Assembly: GCA_026417715.1 (NCBI GenBank)
Contig: JAOACU010000077.1
Span: 1-10,985, forward strand
Direction: 5' to 3'
Length of the DNA stretch: 10,985 nucleotides
Source: Anaerolineae bacterium
GTDB taxonomy: Bacteria > Chloroflexota > Anaerolineae > UBA4142
Below are positions 1-6,025 of this stretch, piece after piece (position 1 is the stretch's first letter; the number at the start of each line of letters is the position of its first letter). Position numbers and translations under genes: made by a program. The notes beneath the pieces are model-generated. The model did no database searches. It was not told where the DNA came from and saw only the letters and a program-made list of their open reading frames with translations.

Positions 1-1
1 G

Positions 2-220
2 CTTGTTGCCGCGCTATGGGCACTCGTTGCGCGTGACCACGCGCCCGCGTGGCTGACAAACGCGCGATTCGCGATGGCAAGCATCGGTCTATTTTTTGCG
101 GCATACCTGACGGGCATCGAAGCGTTCATCTTGCACGAGTACTGAATTTGGTGTGTGCTGCAGGCGGCAGCAATGCTGGGAATTTTTCTGGGGCTGTGGT
201 TGGAACGGCAGTTCGATTGA
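2..220 (+). CDS. VKOR-family disulfide-generating membrane protein, C-terminal part, probable selenoprotein (TGA 143-145 read as Sec)
   Basis: The gene enters from the left edge in the frame starting at base 2. The visible protein has one hydrophobic segment (about residues 27-43 of the fragment, GLFFAAYLTGIEAFILHEY), then TGA at 143-145, then 24 more codons in the same frame (IWCVLQAAAMLGIFLG...) to a TGA at 218-220. VKOR proteins of this type carry a helix like YLTYLEAFVIHA followed directly by CxWCV and a last membrane helix. Here the TGA falls exactly on the first Cys of that CxxC, giving U-I-W-C-V. VKOR reoxidises thiol-disulfide oxidoreductases and passes electrons to quinone; the CxxC is the quinone-proximal redox centre. 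A hairpin of bacterial SECIS type follows the TGA. The N-terminal half, with the loop cysteines, is outside the window. Alternatives are a nonsense mutation or a TGC/TGT-to-TGA sequencing error. VKOR family assignment is fairly sure; Sec decoding is inferred. Confidence 0.78.
146..172 (+). promoter_or_regulatory. SECIS-like hairpin immediately downstream of in-frame TGA
   Basis: TGCTGC (156-161) pairs perfectly with GCAGCA (167-172), closing the 5-nt loop AGGCG. The loop carries GG at 163-164, the 18th and 19th bases after the TGA. Bacterial SECIS elements bound by SelB are hairpins just behind the UGA with a G among the first loop bases, 16-37 nt from the UGA. The E. coli fdhF element has its loop GG at nearly the same distance. 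The hairpin lies inside the coding frame, as bacterial SECIS elements do. Structure and spacing are seen; SelB recognition is inferred. Confidence 0.6.
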
Positions 221-275
221 CGAAAGACGGAAGACGAAGGACGAAGGTTATCTTTCGTTGCTCGTCATTCGTCAC
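219..275. repeat. Heptameric tandem repeat (GACGAAR family), inverted halves
   Basis: Four heptamers run head to tail from the VKOR stop codon: GACGAAA (219-225), GACGGAA (226-232) and GACGAAG twice (233-246). An inverted set of degenerate TTCGTC-type words (251-273) follows, so the RNA can fold into an imperfect hairpin. The TGA stop at 218-220 overlaps the first heptamer. The same word family, in reverse orientation, fills the gap at 4926-4998. Confidence 0.8.
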
Positions 276-276
276 C

Positions 277-311
277 AAAAAACGCAGGGGTATTTTCCCC
301 TGCGTTTTTTT
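277..311. terminator. Bidirectional intrinsic terminator
   Basis: AAAAAACGCAGGGG (277-290) and CCCCTGCGTTTTTT (297-310) form a perfect stem around the loop TATTTT, with T runs on both strands. It lies between the converging VKOR gene (+) and the molybdoenzyme gene (-). The TAA of the minus-strand gene (310-312) sits in the T/A tract itself. Confidence 0.93.
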
Positions 312-1338
312 ATCTAAAGTCCAAAATAATCGAGTGCATCACATCCACGCCGTTGGGAAAACTCTCCATAATGCGAAACGGTTGCGCGCGCACCTGAGTT
401 TTGCCCAGCGCATCGGTCGCGCGCGCGTACAAGGTGTGTTGTCCGCGCGAAAGTGCGTTGCCACTCCAACGCCACACCGACCATGCCAGCGGGGATGGCG
501 CGCGTACAAGTTCGGCGGGAAACCACTGCTTGGTATCGTCCCAACTAATTTCGACTTTGGCAAGTCCCGCTGCGCCAGAAAAGGCAACGCCCCAGAGTGT
601 AAAAGTGGTTTCGACGATGGTGCTACCATTCTTGGGCGCGTCAATACGCGAGAAAGGTAGAACGTAGGCATCGTTTGACCAACCTTGCGCTTCCCAAAAG
701 CCGATGTGTTCTTGCGCGGTGACTGTAATCGTCCCAAGCCACTTGGGTTGTTTCATTCCATAGCGACCTGGAAATAAGCAACGCAACGGCGCGCCATGAT
801 CGCGTGGTAGCGGTTCGCCATTCATTTCGTAAACGAGAAGCGAATCCGCATCCATTGCTAAATCGAGCGGAATGCCGGTGTGAAAGCCATCGAACGATTC
901 GAGTTTGAGATAGCGCGCGTTCGATGCGATGCCAGCGCGCGCGAGTAGATCGCGCAAACGCACACCGCGCCACACCGCGTTGCCGATCAAATCGCCGCCG
1001 GGTGGATTGGAGATGCATGCCAGTGTACGCATCGCGGTCACCGCAGGCAATGCCTTGATTTCGTCGAGCGTGAATGACATAGTACGCTCGACCAAACCGG
1101 TGATGGTCAATTCCCAAGCGGTGGGGATGGGCGGTGTGCCACGAATCGAGAGGGTGAAGAAATCTTGATTCGCGGTGATTGGAATCGTTGACCAGTCGCG
1201 TGTCGGTGCAGGTATGTGTGGCGTGGGGGTGAGAGGTTCGATAGCGCGAGCACACGCCGCGAGAATCGTGCTACCCGCGCCCAGCGCCACGAGGCGTAAC
1301 CACTCGCGGCGAGTGAGTGGTTTATACAAGTCGCTCAT
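310..1338 (-). CDS. Tat-exported sulfite-oxidase-like molybdopterin oxidoreductase (putative lipoprotein)
   Basis: A 342-residue molybdenum enzyme of the sulfite oxidase family. The N-terminus has a twin-arginine motif (TRREWL, residues 9-14), a hydrophobic stretch, and a lipobox-like LAAC at 26-29, followed by a Pro/Thr linker. It is therefore probably exported folded and anchored outside the membrane. Residues about 55-215 match the molybdopterin-binding domain; C108 in TLACISNP is the expected Mo-ligand Cys, and GRYGMKQPKW (191-200) is a typical late motif of that domain. Residues about 228-330 resemble the Mo-cofactor dimerisation domain. The start at 1338 is chosen because AAAGGAG (1354-1348) lies 9 nt upstream; the in-frame ATG at 1345-1347 directly abuts that Shine-Dalgarno sequence. 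No heme domain is encoded, so a separate electron acceptor is needed. The substrate (sulfite or another oxo-anion) cannot be decided from sequence. Confidence 0.9.
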   Translation of the reverse strand: MSDLYKPLTRREWLRLVALGAGSTILAACARAIEPLTPTPHIPAPTRDWSTIPITANQDFFTLSIRGTPPIPTAWELTITGLVERTMSFTLDEIKALPAVTAMRTLACISNPPGGDLIGNAVWRGVRLRDLLARAGIASNARYLKLESFDGFHTGIPLDLAMDADSLLVYEMNGEPLPRDHGAPLRCLFPGRYGMKQPKWLGTITVTAQEHIGFWEAQGWSNDAYVLPFSRIDAPKNGSTIVETTFTLWGVAFSGAAGLAKVEISWDDTKQWFPAELVRAPSPLAWSVWRWSGNALSRGQHTLYARATDALGKTQVRAQPFRIMESFPNGVDVMHSIILDFR

Positions 1339-1367
1339 CGCGTTCATCTCCTTTCGGGTATGTTTTG

Positions 1368-1396
1368 ATTATACTCGCGAATCGGTGTGAGCAAAA
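1368..1396 (-). promoter_or_regulatory. Sigma70-type promoter of the molybdoenzyme gene
   Basis: On the minus strand, TTTTGC (1396-1391), a 17-nt spacer and a perfect TATAAT (1373-1368) precede the gene. The predicted transcript start is near 1361, about 23 nt from the ATG. The -35 is weak and the -10 is consensus. The promoter lies just downstream of the terminator of the previous gene on that strand, so the molybdoenzyme is probably transcribed on its own. Confidence 0.65.
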
Positions 1397-1402
1397 GAGG
1401 AT

Positions 1403-1446
1403 AAAAAAAAGACCTGCGAGGTTTGTTTCCACCTCACAGGTCTTTT
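1403..1446 (-). terminator. Intrinsic terminator of the RNA-binding protein gene
   Basis: On the minus strand AAAAGACCTGTGAGGT (1446-1431) pairs with ACCTCGCAGGTCTTTT (1422-1407) with one mismatch, followed by a run of eight T in total. It begins 6 nt after the stop codon of the RRM protein gene. Confidence 0.92.
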
Positions 1447-1452
1447 CGGTGT

Positions 1453-1788
1453 CTAGTATCGTCCGCGTGGTCTGCCGCGCCCGCCACGATGCGTGCCGTA
1501 ACCACCGCCGCGCGGGCGGTTGCCACCTCCGCCGCGTTCTTCGCGTGGACGCGCAATATTGACGACCAACTTGCGACCATCGAGTTCGTAATCATTGAAC
1601 ATTTCGATCGCTTTTTGCGCTTCGGCATTGCTACCCATTTCGACAAAGCCAAAGCCCTTGGATTGACGCGTAGCGCGATCCATAATTAGGGTGGCTTCTT
1701 TTACCTCACCGGCTTGAGCGAAGAGTCTATGCAAATCTCCCTCGCTGATGTTGTACGACAGATTGCCGACGTACAATTTAGAATCCAT
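1453..1788 (-). CDS. RRM-domain RNA-binding protein with Gly/Arg-rich tail
   Basis: A 111-residue protein with a single RNA recognition motif. RNP2 is LYVGNL at residues 5-10 and RNP1 is KGFGFVEM at 44-51. The RRM ends near residue 82 and is followed by a basic Gly/Arg-rich tail (83-111, RGGGG/RGG repeats ending in RPRGRY). This layout matches the small bacterial/cyanobacterial Rbp proteins, which bind single-stranded RNA and are often cold-inducible. The start at 1788 is supported by AGAAGGAGAAAG a few bases upstream (about 1805-1794); an in-frame ATG 25 codons earlier lacks such a site and gives a non-RRM extension. The long leader and consensus promoter suggest strong, post-transcriptionally controlled expression. 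The RNA targets are unknown. Confidence 0.93.
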   Translation of the reverse strand: MDSKLYVGNLSYNISEGDLHRLFAQAGEVKEATLIMDRATRQSKGFGFVEMGSNAEAQKAIEMFNDYELDGRKLVVNIARPREERGGGGNRPRGGGYGTHRGGRGRPRGRY

Positions 1789-1914
1789 TTTTACTTTCTC
1801 CTTCTGAAAATTTGTGGAAGAAATGCACGGCTCTTCGCATCGGCACTTGCTTCCTAACAACAAGCCGCCTCGAGTCGTTGACTCGGGCGGCTTGTCCGAA
1901 TCTAATTGACTTCG
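1789..1914 (-). promoter_or_regulatory. Long structured 5' leader of the RRM protein gene
   Basis: From the promoter at 1921-1949 the predicted transcript starts near 1914 and runs about 125 nt before the ATG. It contains a very stable hairpin: ACAAGCCGCC (1860-1869) pairs with 1886-1895 and CGAGTC (1871-1876) with 1880-1885. This gives 16 base pairs with one bulged base (1870) and a 3-nt loop. No T run follows the stem on the minus strand, so it is not a plain terminator. Long structured leaders are typical of cold-shock mRNAs; the regulatory role is inferred. Confidence 0.55.
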
Positions 1915-1920
1915 CTGAGC

Positions 1921-1949
1921 ACTATACCATAGATATATGCTGGTGTCAA
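1921..1949 (-). promoter_or_regulatory. Consensus sigma70-type promoter of the RRM protein gene
   Basis: On the minus strand a perfect TTGACA (1949-1944) is followed by a 17-nt AT-rich spacer and TATAGT (1926-1921). Nothing else in the gap competes as a promoter for this gene. Confidence 0.85.
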
Positions 1950-1967
1950 ATGCTAGGGCTTAGTCGC

Positions 1968-2045
1968 GTTACCCTGTCATTCTGAGCGACCGAAGGAAAC
2001 GAAGAATCTCTCAAACCACTTTGCAAGACGCTTCCCTCTGGTAAC
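1968..2045. repeat. Possible dispersed intergenic repeat with GTTACC/GGTAAC ends
   Basis: A stretch of about 78 bp is bounded by inverted GTTACC (1968-1973) and GGTAAC (2040-2045). It contains TGTCATTCTGAGCG and GAAGAATCTC, words I recognise from dispersed intergenic repeats of environmental bacteria. It has no open reading frame of note. A mobile (MITE-like) nature is a guess from the inverted ends. Confidence 0.4.
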
Positions 2046-2086
2046 ATTATCATTTGACTTGACACGCACGGAGGCATGATGCGCTT

Positions 2087-2115
2087 TTGACGCGACGCGT
2101 CAACGCGTTTATAAT
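2087..2115 (+). promoter_or_regulatory. Promoter of the penicillin-binding protein gene with overlapping palindromic operator
   Basis: TTGACG (2087-2092), a 17-nt spacer and TATAAT (2110-2115) form a near-consensus promoter. The leader is only about 13 nt and includes AGGTGA (2123-2128) as ribosome-binding site. A perfect inverted repeat TTGACGCG-A-CGCGTCAA (2087-2103) covers the -35 and half the spacer, and a second small palindrome AACGCGTT (2102-2109) abuts the -10. A repressor bound there would block RNA polymerase; no candidate protein is evident in the window. Confidence 0.7.
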
Positions 2116-2135
2116 CGGCACTAGGTGATTTTCAA

Positions 2136-4241
2136 ATGAATGCTCTACCTATCCTCGCGGTACGAGTTTGTCTAGTCCTCGCGTTCTTGTTCATCAGCAT
2201 TGCATGCTCCGTTGCCTTTCCGAGTCACACGCCCACACCTGCCTTCACTCCGACTCCTGCAATCTTTGCCGAAGACACCGCGCGCGCGTTCCTCAAGGCG
2301 TGGAGCGAAGCGGATTACAATGCGATGTACACGATGCTGGCGCCCAGTCGCCAAGAGACGACGACGGTCGAGCAATTCGTTGCGCGCTACAAAGGCATCG
2401 CAACAGAAATGACACTCAAGTCAGTGCGCGCCACACTGCAATCCGCGCGTGAAGAGGGAAACGAAGCCGAAGCCAAATACACAGCGACTTTGGAGACACA
2501 TCTGTTTGGTACGTTGCAGTACGAGTACACGATGCAATTGCGTCGCGAGCAAGGTCGCTGGGGTGTGTTGTGGAATCCAGGGTTGGTGATTCCACATCTG
2601 GCTAGTGGTGGCAGTGTGCGCTTTCAACGGACGGTACCTGCGCGCGCCGATATTTTCGATCGCAAGGGCAGACCGCTCACCCAACCGCAAACGCTGGTCG
2701 TGGTCGAAGTGGTGCCTGCGCAGATGAAGAACGAAAGCGCCATTCTGAATACGCTCGCGCGCCTGTTCAACAAATCGGCAAGCGCAATCAAAGCGATGTA
2801 CAGTAATTCACCCGGCGATTGGCGCACCACCATCGGCACGTTGACGCAAGACCAAGTGCGCGCGAATCTCGATGCGTTGAATCAGCCGGGCATTTACATT
2901 GATCGCACGCAAGATGTTCGCACGTACCCGCGCGGCACACTCGCCGCACACACCATCGGATACGTTGAGCAGATTGATGCGGAGGAACTCGCGCGCTTGC
3001 AGGTGCGGGGTTATCGCGAAGGGGACCTCATCGGCAAGTCGGGCTTGGAACTGTGGGGTGAACAATATCTCGCGGGACAGCGCGGTGGCAAACTCGTCGT
3101 GCTGACGCCGAGTGGTGCAATCACGGCGACGCTTGCCACCGCGCCGGTCAAACCGAGTCAGAATCTTTACACGACCATTGACATTGACTTGCAAGCGATC
3201 GTCGAAAAAGCGTTGAGTGCGCGAACGCGAATGGGCGCCGCAGTAGTGCTGGATGTATCGAATGGCAACGTCCTCGCAATCGCAAGTGTGCCAACGTGGG
3301 ACCCGAATCGTCTTTCGCAACGGATGACGCCCGCCGAATTTCGCGCGCTCATCAACGATCCGACCGCGCCGCTGGTCAATCGGGTCACACAAGGTGCGTT
3401 TCCGCCCGGCTCGGTGTTCAAAATTGTGGCGTTTTCGGCGGCAATCGAAAAAGGTGTGTACACACCGAACTCGACTTTTAACTGTCCGGGCTATTGGGAT
3501 GGCTTGGGGCAGAATTATCGCAAGGTGTGTTGGATTTATACCTCTACTGGCAAAGGGCACGGTACGCTATCACTTTCCAACGCGCTCGTGCAATCGTGCA
3601 ACGTGACGTTCTACCAAGTGGGTTACAAACTCTATCAAACCGATCCAAACTTGTTGCCGAGTTTTGCGCGCGCGTTTGGTTTGGGCCAAGTGACCGGCAT
3701 CGAACTTGCAGAATCACCCGGCATTGTGCCCGATCCGAGCAAGGGCACTTTTCGCGCGGGCGATGCGGTGAATATGGTGATCGGTCAAGGTGATTTGTTG
3801 ACGACGCCACTGCAAATCGCGAACATTATGGCGGCGATTGCCAACGGCGGCACGTTGTATCGTCCACGCTTGGTCACGCGCGTCGCGTCGTTGGCGGATG
3901 GCACGGAAAAAGTTTTTCCCGTCGAAGCGCGCGGCAAACTGCCGCTCTCCGCGACGACACTTGCCGCGTTGCGCCAAGCGTTGGCACGCGTGACAACCGA
4001 TAGAGACGGCACGGCATACAACGCGTTTCGTGGCGCCAAAGTGTCGGTCGCCGGCAAAACCGGCACGGCGGAGGTGTTCAAAGCCGGCGAGCCGCACTCG
4101 TGGTTTGCCGCGTACGCGCCGGCGGACAATCCCAAAATCGCGGTCGTCGTGATTGCGGAACACGGAAGCGAAGGGTCAACCACCGCCGCACCGATTGTGC
4201 GCGAAATCGTCGAAGGATATTTTGCGTTGCCCAACAAATGA
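2136..4241 (+). CDS. Class B penicillin-binding protein (peptidoglycan D,D-transpeptidase), MecA/PBP2a-like
   Basis: A 701-residue cell-wall cross-linking enzyme. Residues 1-24 are a hydrophobic export/anchor segment ending in SIAC, a poor lipobox, so it may be an uncleaved anchor; a TPTP linker follows. Residues about 45-150 look like the NTF2-like MecA N-terminal domain. Residues 165-335 resemble the PBP dimerisation/pedestal region (RADIFDRKGRPL near 170; GKSGLELWGEQYL near 300). Residues 345-695 form the transpeptidase domain. All three catalytic motifs are present: S426-V-F-K429 (nucleophile), S487-C-N489, and K641-T-G-T. Length and order fit monofunctional class B enzymes; no glycosyltransferase domain is present. 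It stands alone, between its own promoter and a terminator. MecA-like architecture is widespread in Gram-positive-type walls and does not by itself imply beta-lactam resistance. Confidence 0.92.
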   Translation: MNALPILAVRVCLVLAFLFISIACSVAFPSHTPTPAFTPTPAIFAEDTARAFLKAWSEADYNAMYTMLAPSRQETTTVEQFVARYKGIATEMTLKSVRATLQSAREEGNEAEAKYTATLETHLFGTLQYEYTMQLRREQGRWGVLWNPGLVIPHLASGGSVRFQRTVPARADIFDRKGRPLTQPQTLVVVEVVPAQMKNESAILNTLARLFNKSASAIKAMYSNSPGDWRTTIGTLTQDQVRANLDALNQPGIYIDRTQDVRTYPRGTLAAHTIGYVEQIDAEELARLQVRGYREGDLIGKSGLELWGEQYLAGQRGGKLVVLTPSGAITATLATAPVKPSQNLYTTIDIDLQAIVEKALSARTRMGAAVVLDVSNGNVLAIASVPTWDPNRLSQRMTPAEFRALINDPTAPLVNRVTQGAFPPGSVFKIVAFSAAIEKGVYTPNSTFNCPGYWDGLGQNYRKVCWIYTSTGKGHGTLSLSNALVQSCNVTFYQVGYKLYQTDPNLLPSFARAFGLGQVTGIELAESPGIVPDPSKGTFRAGDAVNMVIGQGDLLTTPLQIANIMAAIANGGTLYRPRLVTRVASLADGTEKVFPVEARGKLPLSATTLAALRQALARVTTDRDGTAYNAFRGAKVSVAGKTGTAEVFKAGEPHSWFAAYAPADNPKIAVVVIAEHGSEGSTTAAPIVREIVEGYFALPNK

Positions 4242-4278
4242 AAAACCCTCACAGGTCGCATAGACTTGTGAGGGTTTT
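4242..4278. terminator. Bidirectional intrinsic terminator
   Basis: AAAACCCTCACA (4242-4253) pairs perfectly with TGTGAGGGTTTT (4267-4278). It starts right after the PBP stop (4239-4241) and lies 4 bases from the stop of the converging chimeric gene (4282-4284), so it serves both strands. Confidence 0.92.
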
Positions 4279-4281
4279 GTA

Positions 4282-4911
4282 TCATTCCACGCGTAACACC
4301 GCACCTTGACTGCCCGACGTGACCACGCGCGCGTAACGCGCCAGCCAACCACTCAACGGACGTTGCACCGGTTTCCATTCGGCGCGACGCCGTTGCAATT
4401 CCTCGTCGGATAGTTCCACCTCCAATCGTCGCGCAGGAATGTCAATCGAAATGATGTCGCCATCGCGAATCAACGCGATGGGACCACCGGCGGCGGCTTC
4501 GGGTGAGACGTGCCCGATGCACGCGCCGCGCGTTGCGCCACTGAATCGTCCATCGATGACAAGCGCGACCGAACTCCCCAAGCCCATCCCCATAATGTTC
4601 GACGTGGGCGCGAGCATCTCTTGCATCCCTGGTCCGCCTTTGGGGCCTTCGTATCGAATCACCACCACATCGCCGGGCTTGACCGCGTAACGTTCTACAC
4701 TTTCGCCGATTTGCAACAGTCCGTTGCCTTCGAGGATGTAAAAGATTTGTTCAGTGTCGTGATGCACGTGCAACGGTGGGGCTTCGCCCGGCTCCAAAAC
4801 GACGATGAACACTTCCGATGTTTCCGCGTCCGCGCGATCCAGCACGAGTTCGTTGACGTGTGTTGGGAAACGATAGCGCGTAGTGTGATTGGTGTTAAAA
4901 ACGTATTTCAT
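4282..4911 (-). CDS. Chimeric protein: N-terminal cupin joined to C-terminal domain of dihydroxy-acid dehydratase (IlvD/Edd family)
   Basis: A 209-residue reading frame in two unrelated parts. Residues 1-85 are a small cupin with motif 1 intact: HVHHDTEQIFYILEG, with metal-type ligands H48, H50 and E54. From residue 86 the protein is the C-terminal swivelling domain of IlvD: RYEGPKGGPGMQEMLAPTS, then DGRFSGATRG (about 120-129) with the catalytic-type Ser, then GHVSPEAAAGGPIALIRDGD, to the end. The join lies in KPGDVVVI (78-85), a motif found both in cupins and in IlvD. Cupin motif 2 (PxGxxH...) is missing, as are the whole IlvD N-terminal domain and its Fe-S cysteines. Dehydratase activity is therefore not expected. 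It is probably a deletion fusion of two operon genes, or an assembly join. The ATG at 4911 has only a weak purine-rich site upstream. It is the last gene of the lacI-led minus-strand operon. Confidence 0.85.
   Translation of the reverse strand: MKYVFNTNHTTRYRFPTHVNELVLDRADAETSEVFIVVLEPGEAPPLHVHHDTEQIFYILEGNGLLQIGESVERYAVKPGDVVVIRYEGPKGGPGMQEMLAPTSNIMGMGLGSSVALVIDGRFSGATRGACIGHVSPEAAAGGPIALIRDGDIISIDIPARRLEVELSDEELQRRRAEWKPVQRPLSGWLARYARVVTSGSQGAVLRVE
4657..4680 (-). other. Fusion junction at shared KPGDVVVI coding sequence
   Basis: These 24 bases encode KPGDVVVI. Upstream codons read as cupin (VERYAV then PGD, where a cupin would continue into PxGxxH). Downstream codons read as IlvD (RYEGPKGGPGM). 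The eight residues fit both families, as expected for recombination or assembly collapse at a short shared stretch. Confidence 0.75.
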
Positions 4912-4925
4912 TGTCTTCTCTCACT

Positions 4926-4998
4926 TGACGACGGACAAAAGACGAAAGCCTTCGTCCTTCGTCATTCGTCATCCGTCTTCCGTCATCCGTCTTCCGTC
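4926..4998. repeat. Heptameric tandem repeat (NTTCGTC/NTCCGTC family) overlapping the 3' end of the UROD-like gene
   Basis: Seven consecutive 7-bp words run on the plus strand to 4997: CTTCGTC twice, ATTCGTC, then ATCCGTC and TTCCGTC alternating twice. They are preceded by the inverted partner GACGAAAG (4941-4948), which can fold back on CTTCGTC. The array includes the stop codon and last codons (TEDG-stop) of the UROD-like gene and fills its gap to the chimeric gene. It is the reverse complement of the word family at 219-275. Confidence 0.85.
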
Positions 4999-6002
4999 GC
5001 CCTCACCACTGCCTCAATCGTCTCTGCGGGTGTGCCCGGACTCATTCCACCGCCTGCTGAGAGAATCAAGCCGCGTCCGTTGGTCTTGCGAATGCACTCG
5101 CGCGCCCACGCTTCGGCTTGGGCGGGTGTGCCGCGCACCATCACGTCGAGCGGTGGGATGTTTCCCATCAGCGCGACGCGCGGCATCTTGGCTTGCACGT
5201 CGGCAATATCCATCTCGTGGCTAAAGTTGAACACCTCAAAGTCCAGCGTCGCCAATCGTTCGAGCAAGTGCGGACACGGCGTATCGTTGTGATACACGCG
5301 AATCAGACCGCGAAATTCATCAAAGATGCGCGAAAAGTACGGTCGCGCAAATTGCTCGAACAGTTTGGGTGAGAGCATTCCCACAATGTCATCGAGCACA
5401 AGAATCGCTTCGGGCGCGCGCAGGACAGACAGTTGCGCGCGTAACCATGCGATAATCGTCGTGGTGAGTGTGTCGAGCAAACGCGCGTGCGCTTCGGGTT
5501 CCGTTTTCAAGCCGATGAGCAAGTCGGTGATGCCCAGCAACCAGCCCGCCACTGCCAACGGTCCGCGCGCCGCGACCATTTTGATATTCAATCCTTCTGG
5601 CAACAAGCGTTGTTCCGCGTCTGCATAGCGTTGCAACACGAGTGGCATCAAGCCGTGCTGATACGGGTCGGCGGGATCGAACTTGAGGAGTGTCGTGATG
5701 CCGCCTGCCACTGGTTCGATGGAAGGTGGACGATCGTGATGCCATACAATCCGTGCACCGAACGCTGATGGTTCTGCCGCCATTCCATACTCGATCCAAA
5801 AACCGGGAATCCACGCGATTTCTGGAAACCGTTCGCGCAACGCGAGATTGACGCGTAGCCATTCATCGGGGCGCAAGAAATAATCGAGTGTGTCAATCCC
5901 GAAAAAGCCGGGAATCCAAGGACTGTCCACACCAAAGGCGACAGGAATTTTGTCGGCAGTGCCGCCACGCGCGACGGTGACAAAGCGTTCCCAAGGGGTC
6001 AT
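4983..6002 (-). CDS. Uroporphyrinogen decarboxylase (UROD)-like family protein of a catabolic operon
   Basis: A 339-residue protein with a UROD/MtaA-type fold. Late motifs are RVYHNDTPCPHLLE (235-248), DFEVFNFSHEMD, LMGNIPPLDVMVRGTP (278-293) and ILSAGGGMSPGTP (313-325). In MtaA/MtbA methyltransferases the corresponding places carry zinc ligands (HxC and a late Cys, as in SPGCG); here they read HND and SAGGG, so the usual zinc site is absent. Arg/Asp features of true heme-pathway HemE are not evident, and the operon partners (LacI regulator, cupin, IlvD piece) argue against heme synthesis. The start at 6002 is chosen over a GTG 11 codons upstream because GGAG (6011-6008) sits 5 nt before it. 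The last residues come from the adjacent heptamer array. A decarboxylase or methyl-transfer role on a sugar-derived substrate is possible; the reaction is unknown. Confidence 0.82.
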   Translation of the reverse strand: MTPWERFVTVARGGTADKIPVAFGVDSPWIPGFFGIDTLDYFLRPDEWLRVNLALRERFPEIAWIPGFWIEYGMAAEPSAFGARIVWHHDRPPSIEPVAGGITTLLKFDPADPYQHGLMPLVLQRYADAEQRLLPEGLNIKMVAARGPLAVAGWLLGITDLLIGLKTEPEAHARLLDTLTTTIIAWLRAQLSVLRAPEAILVLDDIVGMLSPKLFEQFARPYFSRIFDEFRGLIRVYHNDTPCPHLLERLATLDFEVFNFSHEMDIADVQAKMPRVALMGNIPPLDVMVRGTPAQAEAWARECIRKTNGRGLILSAGGGMSPGTPAETIEAVVRATEDG

Positions 6003-6025
6003 TGTTGCTCCGTTGTTTTTTGCCG

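Noticed and set aside
143..145. TGA at 143 as the true end of the VKOR gene
   Set aside because: The frame continues with residues that match the VKOR active site (WCV) and final membrane helix up to a stop at 218-220, and a SECIS-like hairpin follows, so read-through is the better reading.
49..660. Plus-strand 203-codon open frame antisense to the molybdoenzyme gene
   Set aside because: It spans the VKOR 3' end, a bidirectional terminator and the antisense of a clear conserved gene; its product shows no recognisable domain.
2808..3560. Minus-strand 250-codon open frame inside the PBP gene
   Set aside because: It is a shadow of a strongly conserved transpeptidase gene, Arg/His-rich as expected for antisense of GC-rich DNA.
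4282..4911. Functional dihydroxy-acid dehydratase or bifunctional enzyme
   Set aside because: The N-terminal domain with the Fe-S cysteines is entirely absent and the cupin barrel lacks its second motif.
4510..5292. Plus-strand 260-codon open frame
   Set aside because: It is antisense to the chimeric gene and the UROD-like gene and runs through the heptamer repeat; there is no domain and no ribosome-binding site.
4983..6002. HemE uroporphyrinogen decarboxylase of heme synthesis
   Set aside because: Operon context is catabolic and no other heme gene is present; the conserved blocks fit the broader UROD-like superfamily better.
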